DNA of 64,000 nt. It comes from JAODBJ01 sp963782465 (GTDB lineage Bacteria; Actinomycetota; Acidimicrobiia; IMCC26256; PALSA-610). Below, piece after piece: positions 8,974 through 16,822 of the stretch. Under the pieces are notes generated by a model. It saw nothing but the letters and a program-made list of their open reading frames with translations, searched no databases and was not told where the DNA came from. The stretch lies in contig CAWAJR010000001.1 in assembly GCA_963782465.1 (NCBI GenBank), positions 62,001 through 126,000 of the forward strand, read 5' to 3'. Within the stretch, counting starts at the first letter, position 1, and each line of letters opens with the position of its first letter. A program made the position numbers and the translations under genes.

Positions 8974-9331
8974 GCGCGCGCCAGACCGCGAACGCGGCGA
9001 GCAAGACCGTGATGCCGATCCGGGTGACGTCGATGATCGGCACGACGGTGACGCCGTCGGGACCGATGTCGATGGCCGCGACCGGCCGTCCGTCGACGCG
9101 GCCGCCTCCTCCGCCGCCACCGCCTCCGCCGTCGGGGCTGCCCCCGCTGCCGGAACCCAACCCTCCGACGATCTCGATCGATGCCGCGGTGATCACCACG
9201 TGGTCACCCGCGCGAACCGGCTCGCGGAAGATGCGGTCGGCGCTCACGTCGGCGATGCGGGCGAGGTTGTCGCTGATGCGCTCCGACGAGCCGGTCGCGG
9301 TGACAATCGGTGACGGGGGGACGTCGCTCAC
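8963..9331 (-). CDS. GerW/YtfJ family protein
   Basis: 122-residue protein resembling the Spore_YtfJ (GerW) family. The pattern is FREPVRAGDHVVITAASIEI, then a glycine-rich loop with ten consecutive glycines, then VAAIDIGPDGVTVVPI, followed here by a C-terminal hydrophobic helix (RIGITVLLAAFAVW). In Bacillus the family is linked to spore germination, but homologues are common in non-sporulating actinobacteria with unknown roles. Start is GTG at 9331 with a good AAGGAG ribosome-binding site. That GTG overlaps the intended stop of the upstream gene (GTGA), so the pair was probably cotranslated. Confidence 0.75.
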   Translation of the reverse strand: MSDVPPSPIVTATGSSERISDNLARIADVSADRIFREPVRAGDHVVITAASIEIVGGLGSGSGGSPDGGGGGGGGGGRVDGRPVAAIDIGPDGVTVVPIIDVTRIGITVLLAAFAVWRALRK

Positions 9332-9650
9332 GAGATGCTCCTTGCCGTTGTGGCTGCCGTTTTGTGGCTGCCGTTCTGGCCGGACGCAACGAGCGCGTGA
9401 ACGCGACGGCGATTGCGCTGCCGGCGACGATCACCGCCCGCGCCCAGAAGTTGTAGTCGTGGACCCGGACGGTCGCGTGATCGCCGTCGTGCCCGAGCAC
9501 CTCGACATGGTCGGGGCACGCGCGGGTCAACACCAGCCGGGTGCGGCCGAGACCGATCGGCGCGCTCGTGGTGCGCGAGCGCAAGGTGACGACCTTGCCG
9601 TCGATCACGACCGGTGCCGTCGACGATCCCGAGCGTGTCAGGTACGCCAC
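9328..9650 (-). CDS. Small membrane protein gene, 3' end shifted by a tandem duplication
   Basis: Hypothetical protein with a beta-rich soluble part (APVVIDGKVVTLRSRTTSAP, then RLVLTRACPDHVEVL) and a hydrophobic helix near the C-terminus (ARAVIVAGSAIAVAFTRSL). The GTG start at 9650 is the first plausible in-frame start downstream of an AGGAGG element. A 14-bp tandem duplication at 9348-9375 shifts the frame near the end. With one copy removed, the gene is exactly 103 codons and stops with a TGA overlapping the GTG of the gerW-like gene. As the sequence stands, the frame stays open to 9204, running over gerW with an arginine-rich tail. I do not recognise the family; its membrane segment and coupling suggest it works with the GerW-like protein. 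Confidence 0.55.
9348..9375. repeat. Exact 14-bp tandem duplication
   Basis: TTGTGGCTGCCGTT occurs twice in direct tandem (9348-9361 and 9362-9375). Its length is not a multiple of three, so it shifts the reading frame of the minus-strand gene it lies in. Removing one copy restores a normal stop and the overlap with the next gene. Confidence 0.9.
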
Positions 9651-9727
9651 GACCCAATTCTTGCCTCCTGCGCCCGCGTTTGCCGCGGATTCGCGGTGCG
9701 GGGCCCCGGTTCGCGAGCGGAAGCCGC

Positions 9728-11145
9728 TCAGGCGAGTTCGCGGCGCAGGGCGCGGGCCGCGGCGCCGGCGCCGCACATCCCGTGCACACCGGCGCCGGGG
9801 GCGCGGAGGCCGAGCAGAGGTAGGCCCCGGGCGCGATGCGGTACGGGTCGAGCGCGAGGCGCGGGCGCGCGAAGAGCTGCAGGCCGTCGAGCGCGCCTCC
9901 GCCGATGTCGCCGCCGATCTCGTTGCGGTTGTGCAGGCCGAATGACGTCGGAGTCGTGATCGCCCGTTCGATGACGACGTCGCGGAAGCCCGGCGCGAAC
10001 CGCTCGATCTGTGCTTCGATGCGCGCGGTCATGTCGACGGTCGAACCGTTGGGGACGTGGCAGTACGCCCACAGCGTGTGCGCGCCCTGCGGCGCTCGCG
10101 TCGGGTCGAACAACGACGGTTGGGTGACGAGCACGAACGGCCGATCGGGGTGGCCACCGCGTCCCGTCTCGGCCTCGGCCGCGGCGACCTCTTCGAACGT
10201 TCCCCCCACGTGCACCGTGCCGGCGCGGCGGCACGGGTCGGCGATCCACGGCACCGGTTCCGACAACGCGTAGTCGAGTTTGAACGCGGCCGGACCGGGC
10301 CGGAACCGGCGCAACGACCGAGCGACGCGTGGCGGGACACCTGGCCCCGCGATCGCGAGCGCGTCGCGCGTGCTGGTGTCGAACAGGGTGACGGCGGCGG
10401 GCGGGAGATCGGCGCGGCTGCGAACCAGTTGCTCGACGGCGACATCGCCCCCCGCGGCGGTGACGATCGCCGCGAGCGCCTCGCTCACCCGTTGCGTGCC
10501 GCCCCGCGCGAACGGCCAACCGTCGGCGTGCGCGGTCGCGCCGAGCAACAACGCGAACGACGTCGTGGTGACGTGTTCGAGGGGGAGGATCGCGTGCGCG
10601 GCCAATCCGGCGAACATCCCGCGCGCGACGTCGCCCCGGAACCGCCGCGCGAACACGGTCGCGGGCAGGAGCGCCGGCAAGCCGAACCGCGTGAGACGTA
10701 CGGGATGCCGGGGCAGGTGCATGATCGGCCCCGACAACTCGCGCATCAACACGTCGAGATGTTCGACCAGAGGCTGGAAGGTGCGCTGCCACGCGCGCGC
10801 GTCGTCGCCGAGCGATTGCGTGGTGTCGCTCCAGTCGCGCGACACGACCCCGGCGCGACCGTCGTCGAGCGGGTGGGCGAGCGCGAATTCGGGCGCGACC
10901 AATTGCAGACCGTGCGGCGCGAGGTCGATGCCGGCGAAGGCGGGCGGGCGAGTCATCGCGATGACGGTCCCGCACCGGTCGTGGAGGAACCCGTCGCGCG
11001 TCAACGCCTCCGTGCGGGTGCCGCCCCCGATTTCGGCGGTGGCTTCGAGTACCAGGACGCGCCGGCCGGCTCGCGCGATCGCGGCCGCCGCGGTCAGGCC
11101 GTTCGGGCCCGCACCGACGATGACGGCGTCGTACCGGTCGTCCAC
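9728..11145 (-). CDS. FAD-dependent phytoene desaturase-like oxidoreductase, frameshifted at the 3' end
   Basis: CrtI/amine-oxidase-type flavoprotein of about 472 residues. The N-terminal Rossmann motif VIVGAGPNGLTAAAAIARAG and the following EATAEIGGGTRTE bind FAD. The typical C-terminal FAD loop continues from PYRIAPGAYLCSASAPP into GAGVHGMCGAGAA, but these two parts are in different frames. The break is at a run of five G at 9797-9801, where one extra base gives exactly 473 codons. Such proteins desaturate carotenoids or act on other lipophilic substrates. No phytoene synthase or other carotenoid gene is visible nearby, so a carotenoid role is unproven. The start is GTG at 11145. The gene is upstream of the small membrane protein gene on the same strand. 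Confidence 0.8.
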
Positions 11146-11400
11146 ACGGGGCAGTTTGGCGGCCCCGGCGGGCCCTTCCCCGCATTGGGACGGAAGTTGC
11201 TGGTGTGGGCGATGACCGGATTCGAGGTCTTCGTTCCCCGAAATGGCGCGATCGGGCTAGTCCGCACCGCCCGAAACCGTGGTGGAGCGGCCTGCGGGGC
11301 TCGTTCGCTCGTGAAAAGTGCCGGGAACGGGCTACGCGCTGAATTGGCAAGAACTGCCCGATCGAAGGGCGCCCGGCCCCCCGTCGATACGGTCCGGAGC

Positions 11401-11608
11401 GCCGCCCGTCGGAGCCCGACGGCGGCTTCCTGCCAGCTCACACGGGGCTGGCGCGCGCTGAAAGGCCAAACCAACGATGTGGATCACGCGCGAGCCCGGG
11501 ACCTCCGGGCACAGCCGTCGAGGGCGCAAACCCGCCTTGCATGATCGGTACGCCGATCCCGGTCGCCGGTATACGGCGACGCCCGCGCTCGCCGGGGTTG
11601 CGAGCACG
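11401..11608 (+). promoter_or_regulatory. Structured 5' leader in the 463-bp divergent gap (11146-11608)
   Basis: Several short perfect hairpins are packed upstream of the secreted repeat protein: 11401-11426 (7-bp core stem extended by 4 bp across a bulge), 11494-11510 (6 bp), 11543-11558 (6 bp closed by a UACG tetraloop) and 11562-11580 (7 bp). Codons across the in-frame part look non-coding and arginine-rich. Cell-wall lytic genes of actinobacteria often carry riboswitch leaders. I could not match the conserved cores of the c-di-AMP or c-di-GMP classes, so this is only a candidate. The rest of the gap (11146-11400) shows nothing I can name and presumably holds both promoters. Confidence 0.4.
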
Positions 11609-12793
11609 GTGGTCCCGCCCACCACCGCTCTGGGGGATGCAAACGGGCGTCGTACGCAACGGTCGAGCCGGCTGGGGAGCCGCGTTCGGCTGACGGTGCT
11701 GTTCGCCGCCGCGCTGGGCTTGAGCGGGTCGTTCCTCGCCGCCCGACCGGCCGGCGCCGCGCCGAGCGATCCGAACACCGTGACCGCGCACGCAGCCGCG
11801 GTGCTCGGGTCACCGCAGCCCGGGCTCAGCCAGCCGGCCGTCGGTATCGCGGCCACGCCGAGCCACCACGGGTACTGGGTCGTCGCACGCGACGGTGGCG
11901 TGTTCGCCTTCGGTGACGCGCGCTTCTACGGCAGCACCGGCAACCTCGGCCTCCTTGCCCCGATCGTCGGGATCGCGAGCACGCCGACCGGCGACGGCTA
12001 CTGGCTGGTCGCCAACGACGGTGGCGTGTTCGCCTTCGGTGACGCGCGCTTCTACGGTTCGCTCGGTGGCCGCGCGCTCGCGGCACCGATCACCGGCATC
12101 GCCACCTCTCCGACCGGTGAGGGTTACTGGTTGGCGGGTGCCGACGGTGGCGTGTTCGCCTTCGGCGATGCGCAGTTCTACGGCTCGGCCGGCCGCATCC
12201 ACATCAGCGCGGCGGTCACGGGCATCACCCATTCGGCCAACGGTCGCGGCTACCTGCTCCTGTCGCGCGACGGCGGTGTCTTCACGTTCGGTGACGCGAA
12301 GTTCCGGGGCGCGCCGCTCGACCCGACGGCATCACCGGCGGTCGGCATCGCCTCGAGTGCACAGGGCGACGGCTACGTGATCGTGCGGGCCGACGGCCAT
12401 GTGTACGCGTACGGCACGCCGTTCAACGGCGACGCGGCCGGCGTCGGCGCGCCGCCGGTGGTCGGGATCGCAACGGGCACGCAGGGTTACTGGATCGCCC
12501 ACGGTGTGAACCCGCCGGTCGATCTCTCCGGGAACCCCTTCCTCGCCTGCACCCGGCGCCACGAGTCCGACACCTCGGGCGGTTACCACGCAGTGAGCGC
12601 CGGTGGGAAGTACCGCGGTGCGTACCAGTTCGACCGGTCGACCTGGGACAACACCGCGCGCCGGGCCGGTCGTCCCGACCTCGTCGGTGTCGACCCCGCG
12701 CAGGCGTCGCCCGCCGACCAGGACTTCATCGCGCTGACCCTCTACCACTGGCGCGGTGCGGCACCGTGGGGCGGTCGCTGCGCCGGTATGTAG
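11609..12793 (+). CDS. Secreted repeat protein with C-terminal transglycosylase-like domain
   Basis: Exported protein of about 394 residues. The signal peptide is VRLTVLFAAALGLSGSFLAA ending in AGAA. Five or six repeats of about 45 residues follow, each around a core like GYWLVANDGGVFAFGDARFYGS, probably forming a beta-propeller-like fold. The C-terminal 80 residues (NPFLACTRRHESDTSGGY, then YRGAYQFDRSTWDN and PADQDFIALTLYHWRG) resemble the Rpf/transglycosylase-like domain with its catalytic Glu in RHES, which cleaves peptidoglycan. GTG at 11609 is preferred over the in-frame ATG at 11477, because the latter lies within an apparently structured leader and adds arginine-rich residues. It likely acts in cell-wall remodelling or resuscitation. 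It converges on pstS with a terminator between. Confidence 0.8.
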   Translation: MVPPTTALGDANGRRTQRSSRLGSRVRLTVLFAAALGLSGSFLAARPAGAAPSDPNTVTAHAAAVLGSPQPGLSQPAVGIAATPSHHGYWVVARDGGVFAFGDARFYGSTGNLGLLAPIVGIASTPTGDGYWLVANDGGVFAFGDARFYGSLGGRALAAPITGIATSPTGEGYWLAGADGGVFAFGDAQFYGSAGRIHISAAVTGITHSANGRGYLLLSRDGGVFTFGDAKFRGAPLDPTASPAVGIASSAQGDGYVIVRADGHVYAYGTPFNGDAAGVGAPPVVGIATGTQGYWIAHGVNPPVDLSGNPFLACTRRHESDTSGGYHAVSAGGKYRGAYQFDRSTWDNTARRAGRPDLVGVDPAQASPADQDFIALTLYHWRGAAPWGGRCAGM

Positions 12794-12829
12794 CGCCCGC
12801 CGTGTGACCGGCACGGTACGAAGCATGGC

Positions 12830-12858
12830 AACGGCCCCGGGCAATGCCCGGGGCCGTT
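12830..12858. terminator. Bidirectional terminator between convergent genes
   Basis: 12-base perfect arms (12830-12841 and 12847-12858), with one further C-G pair inside, enclose a very short loop. The hairpin lies between the ends of the secreted repeat protein and the pst operon and fits termination of both. Confidence 0.8.
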
Positions 12859-12865
12859 CGCCGTT

Positions 12866-14561
12866 TCAGGATGCGGGTTGGCCGGGTGGCCGTCGCCGGA
12901 ACAGCATGGCGAGCAGCGGCGGCACGGTCACGACGAACAGGACCAGCAACACCGCGACGATGTAGAGGAGGACCGGTACCGGCCCGCTGTCGCGATGGAT
13001 CGAGATCGGTTCGCTCGCGACGTTCTGCGTGCCGGTCGACTGGCCGGTGAGGAAGGCGCCGCTCCCACCGCCGCCACCGCCGCCGCCGGAACCACCGCCG
13101 GAACCGGAAGCCGTGCTCGCGCCCGCGGCCGTCGTGCCCGTGGTGCCGCCGAGGTTGTTCGACGACGACCGGCTGCCGCCGCCGTTGTTCGCACCGTTGC
13201 CACCGCTACTGCCGCCGCTACTGCCGCCGTTGCTTGCGGCGGCGGTCGTCACGGTGGTGCTCCCGCCGGTCCCGGTGTCGGTTCCGGTCTGCGTACCGCC
13301 TCCCGCGTTGGCGCCCTGCCCGGCCTTGTCGGCCGGCGCGGGGCTGGGCTCGTCGGTGGTCACGAACGTGCCCGTGACTGCGGGGTTCGCGCACTGACTC
13401 GAGGGCCCTCGGCGCGACGTGGCCCGGCAGGTGCGTCTCCGCGAGGAGACCGTGCTGCACGAGCGGTATCGGTAGCGGCGAGTAGCCCATCTGCTCCGCC
13501 TTCTGCTGCCCGGCGCAGAGCACGTAGTCGACGAACTCGCTCAACGCCTTCCCCTTGTCGCTGGTCATCGGTGATGCCAGGGTCGTCGGCAGGATCATCA
13601 AGCTGTAACTCGAGATCGGGTACGAGCGCGGGTCGGGCCACGTGTAGACGTTGTCGAGGTTGATCGTCCAGTCGGGGTTGCGGCGCGCGCCCTGGAGCGC
13701 GATCGCGACGTTGTGCGCGTCGGGCTGGCGGTAGTAACCCGCGTGGTTGAGGATCGAGGCGACCGGGAAGTTGTCTTGCTTCGCGTAGCCGTACTCCACG
13801 TAGGTGATCGCACCGTTCGCGTACGGCGCGGCGACGTAGTTGGAGACACCGAGCGAACCGGACGCGCCGACGAAACCGGGTGTGATCGGGAAGATCGACG
13901 TGCCGCTGCACGGCGTGGGGAGGCCTCGTGCCTTGCAGAACGCGTTCCAGATACTCGGGTACACCTTCGACATGTACAGCGTGAACTGCGCGCTCGTTCC
14001 CGACCCGTCGGAGCGGTACACGACGGTGATCGGGAGGTGCGGGAGCGGCACGCCGGGGTTGTCGGCCTTGATCCGGCTGTCGTCCCAGTACTTGATGATG
14101 CCGGTGAAGACCAGCGACACGGTCGCGCCACCGAGCCGGAGGTTCGTGAAGCGCTTACCGTTGATGTCGAGGTGGTACATGAACGCGGTGCCGCCCGCGA
14201 CGAACGGCATGTAGACGTATGGCCGCGCGGCGGCGCCCGCCACTTCATCGTTCGTGAGGTTGCCCGTCTGGTCGCGGAACGGGCGTTGGAACGGGATCTC
14301 CGACACCGCGAAGTCGACGTTGTCGGAGATGTAGAACGCGCGCCCGGTGCTCGACCCCGTCGGGTTGTAGTCGATGTTGATGCCCTGGCTCGCGACGTCG
14401 GCCTGCCAGGTCTGCACCGCGATCGCGCTCCACGTCGAACCGGCGCCGTTCACCTTGACCGTGCCGGCCGAGAGCGGAGTGGTCACGCCGGGGCCGATGA
14501 CCGCGGCACTCAGCAGGAGCGTCACGAGCGCGCCGAACAGCAGGCGGCGGGGACGGTGCAT
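12866..14561 (-). CDS. pstS: Phosphate-binding protein PstS with C-terminal membrane anchor, frameshifted
   Basis: Extracytoplasmic solute-binding protein of the phosphate ABC importer. After a signal peptide (MHRPRRLLFGALVTLLLSAA) come the phosphate-contact loops VNGAGSTW, YNPTGSSTGR and YRSDGSGTSAQFT. The binding domain ends near LPIPLVQHGLL. The C-terminus is a Gly/Ser/Thr-rich linker and a hydrophobic helix (VPVLLYIVAVLLVLFVVTVP) before an arginine-rich tail. The domain and the tail are in different frames that meet at 13403-13408. Removing one base there gives exactly 565 codons. Anchoring by a helix rather than by lipid is unusual but recurs in the PstS-like protein at 18036. It is the last gene of the operon, 17 bp after pstB, with an AGGGAGA ribosome-binding site. 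Confidence 0.85.
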
Positions 14562-14578
14562 GGTGGTTCTCCCTGCGC

Positions 14579-15679
14579 TCATCCGAAACGACCGCGCACG
14601 TAGTCGAGCGTGCGGGGGTCGTCGGGCTCGGCGAAGATCTTCTCGGTCGGGCCGTGCTCGACGATGTGACCCGGCTTGTGCTCGCTGGCGAGAAAGAACG
14701 CGCAGTGGTGCGACACCCGCTGCGCCTGTTGCATGTTGTGCGTGACGATGACGATCGTCACCCGTTCCGAGATTTCGGCGATCGTTTCCTCGATGCGGCG
14801 CGTCGAGGTGGGGTCGAGCGCCGAGCACGGTTCGTCCATCAGCAGCACGTTGGGTTCGACCGCGAGGGCGCGGGCGATGCACAGCCGCTGTTGCTGGCCA
14901 CCGGAGAGCGAACCGCCGGCCGCGCCGAGCCGGTTCTTCACCTCGTTCCACAAGCCGGCGCGCGTGAGGCAGTCTTCGACGATCTCGGGGTTCGGTCGTT
15001 TCCGTTTCAGGCCGGAAAGCCGCAGCCCCGACACGACATTCTCGGAGATCGACATCGTGGGGAACGGGTTCGGTTTCTGGAACACCATGCCGATACGGCG
15101 ACGGATCTCGGTGACGGCCAGGCCGCCGCGGTAAATATCGTTGCCGTCGAGGGCGACGACGCCGGCGAGCGCCGCGGTCGCAACCAGCTCGTGCATCCGG
15201 TTCAAGATGCGCAGGAACGTCGACTTCCCGCAGCCCGACGGGCCGATGAGCGCCGTCACCCGTCCCGCTTCCATGGTGAGCGACACCCGGTCGAGCACCT
15301 TGTGGGCGCCGAACCACGCGCTGACGTTGGACGCGGCGAGGCTCGACGCCGGCGACGGCGACAGCGGGGCGACGAACGGGTCGGGGGGCAGCGCGAACGG
15401 GCCCGGCGGCGGTGGTGGGGGAGGGAGGGCGAGCGTCGCGACCTGGTCGGGTGACAGGAGCGGCTGCGGCTGCGGCGCAAAGGGTTCGGGCGGCGGTGGT
15501 GGTGGCGGCAGTGTCGCGAACGGTTCGGGCGGCGGTGGTGGTGGCGGCAGTGTCGCGAAGGGTTCGGGTTGTGCGAATGGCTGGAGCTGTGTCGCGGTCG
15601 GGTCGGGCGGCGGTGGCGGCGTCGGGCCACCGCCGGCGATGAACGTTTCGAACTTGTCGAGCGCCGAGGGGTCGGTCAT
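14579..15679 (-). CDS. pstB: Phosphate ABC transporter ATPase with proline-rich N-terminal extension
   Basis: 366-residue ATPase that drives phosphate import on the cytoplasmic face. The ABC domain starts near residue 116: Walker A GPSGCGKST (146-154), Q-loop FQKPNPFPTMS, signature SLSGGQQQRLCIARAL, Walker B VLLMDEPCSALDP and the switch His in VTHNMQQ. Canonical PstB proteins are about 250-280 residues. Here about 115 extra N-terminal residues contain four runs of seven or more prolines separated by EPFAT/GPFAL-like spacers, partly built from a 39-bp tandem repeat. The extension is in frame with the ATPase and begins at an ATG overlapping the pstA stop (ATGA), which supports its being translated. 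Its function is unknown; a protein-interaction arm is a guess. Confidence 0.92.
   Translation of the reverse strand: MTDPSALDKFETFIAGGGPTPPPPPDPTATQLQPFAQPEPFATLPPPPPPPEPFATLPPPPPPPEPFAPQPQPLLSPDQVATLALPPPPPPPGPFALPPDPFVAPLSPSPASSLAASNVSAWFGAHKVLDRVSLTMEAGRVTALIGPSGCGKSTFLRILNRMHELVATAALAGVVALDGNDIYRGGLAVTEIRRRIGMVFQKPNPFPTMSISENVVSGLRLSGLKRKRPNPEIVEDCLTRAGLWNEVKNRLGAAGGSLSGGQQQRLCIARALAVEPNVLLMDEPCSALDPTSTRRIEETIAEISERVTIVIVTHNMQQAQRVSHHCAFFLASEHKPGHIVEHGPTEKIFAEPDDPRTLDYVRGRFG
15483..15560. repeat. 39-bp tandem repeat encoding a proline-rich unit in pstB
   Basis: Two adjacent 39-bp units (15483-15521 and 15522-15560) are nearly identical. They encode consecutive LPPPPPPPEPFA blocks of the PstB extension. 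Being a multiple of three, copy-number change would keep the frame. Confidence 0.85.
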
Positions 15680-16818
15680 GCGAGGCCTTTTCGAGCGAGG
15701 CGTCGACGCTTCAACGCGCCGATGTGTTGCGGGCCGCGGCCGCCGATGACGCGGGCGGCGAGGAACAGGACCAGGACGAGCACCATCAGCACCAGCGCGC
15801 CGGTCCACGCCCGGGCCACCTGGCGGGGGTCGTTCTGCGTCCTGAAGATGTCGTAGATGTCCAATGGCAGCGAGGCCTGCGTCTCGTGGAAGGGGTTCAG
15901 GTTCGTGAACCGCGAACCACCGATCGTGAAGAGCAACGGTGCCGTCTCGCCGATGGTGCGGGCCATACCGAGAATCACCGCCGTGACGAGACCCGTGCGC
16001 GCGGTCGGGAGCACGACCATGCGCACGGTGCGCCAGTCGGTTGCCCCGAGTGCGAGCCCGGCTTCGCGCAACCCACCCGGCACGAGCCGGAGCACGATCT
16101 CGGCCGTCCTCGTGACGGTCGGGAGCATCATCACGGCGAGCGCGAGCCCTCCCGCGAACCCGGTGAACTGCTGGTGGTAGCGGAGGATGAACGCCGTGTA
16201 GATGAAGAGGCCGGCGACGATCGACGGCAACGCGCTCATCGCGTCGACGATGGTGCGCACCGGATTGGCGAGCCGACCCCCCACTTCGTTGAGAAAGAGC
16301 GCCGTCGCGATCCCGAGCGGCACCGATACGACCATCGCGATCGTGAGTTGTTCGAGTGTGCCGATGATCGCGTGTTTCATGCCGCCGGACTTGGCGCTGC
16401 TCAGGCTGCCGACGAACTTCTCGTCCTTGGTGAAGAACGAGGGGTGGAATGCGTGGTAGCCCTTGCCGACGATGTACAGCACGATCGCGGTGAGCGGGAT
16501 GAGGAGCCCGATACCGCCGCTCCAGATGACGATGCGCGCGAGCTGATCACGCGCGCGCAACTTGCCGTGGTTCGCGAACGCGAGGAACCACGCGAGGAGC
16601 AGGAACGTCGCGTACCACACCGCGGCGAAACCGAGGCCGCCCGAGAGTGGTGTGAGCCGTTCGTAAACCAACCAGGTCAGGCAGAGCGACGACAGGCCGG
16701 CGCCGGCGAGCGGCCACGCGTCGGCGGGGTCGACGGCGCGGATGGGGATCCGGGTTTCGGGTGGTTCGGGCCGCGGTGTGCCGTCTTCGGTGGTGAGGTC
16801 GATGTCGACGGTGCTCAT
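15676..16818 (-). CDS. pstA: Phosphate ABC transporter permease PstA
   Basis: 380-residue inner-membrane permease. An acidic N-terminal stretch of about 30 residues is followed by two extra hydrophobic helices, then the six-helix permease core. The cytoplasmic coupling motif is GLREAGLALGATDWRTVRMVVLPTA (EAA loop), and MARTIGETAPLLFTIG is typical of PstA. It is longer than usual at the N-terminus, where residues 37-80 add two membrane segments. It starts 4 bp after the pstC stop and overlaps pstB by ATGA. Confidence 0.92.
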   Translation of the reverse strand: MSTVDIDLTTEDGTPRPEPPETRIPIRAVDPADAWPLAGAGLSSLCLTWLVYERLTPLSGGLGFAAVWYATFLLLAWFLAFANHGKLRARDQLARIVIWSGGIGLLIPLTAIVLYIVGKGYHAFHPSFFTKDEKFVGSLSSAKSGGMKHAIIGTLEQLTIAMVVSVPLGIATALFLNEVGGRLANPVRTIVDAMSALPSIVAGLFIYTAFILRYHQQFTGFAGGLALAVMMLPTVTRTAEIVLRLVPGGLREAGLALGATDWRTVRMVVLPTARTGLVTAVILGMARTIGETAPLLFTIGGSRFTNLNPFHETQASLPLDIYDIFRTQNDPRQVARAWTGALVLMVLVLVLFLAARVIGGRGPQHIGALKRRRLARKGLA

Positions 16819-16822
16819 TCGC

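Noticed and set aside
9328..11145. A 605-codon open frame continuing the CrtI-like gene past 9728
   Set aside because: After about 9797 the frame becomes arginine-rich and unlike protein, while the expected C-terminus continues in another frame after a one-base repair.
11477..11608. Matches to the c-di-AMP (ydaO) or c-di-GMP class I riboswitches in the leader
   Set aside because: I found a GCAAACCC word and hairpins, but not the conserved core pairs of either class, so no class is claimed.
12866..13363. Separate small Gly/Ser-rich membrane protein gene
   Set aside because: It reads as the natural linker and C-terminal anchor of pstS. A one-base repair joins them, and the same layout is found in the PstS-like protein at 18036.
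13218..15317. A 699-codon minus-strand open frame covering pstS and part of pstB
   Set aside because: The upstream part is an out-of-frame shadow of pstB, and the tail after 13403 is a shifted shadow of the glycine-rich linker.
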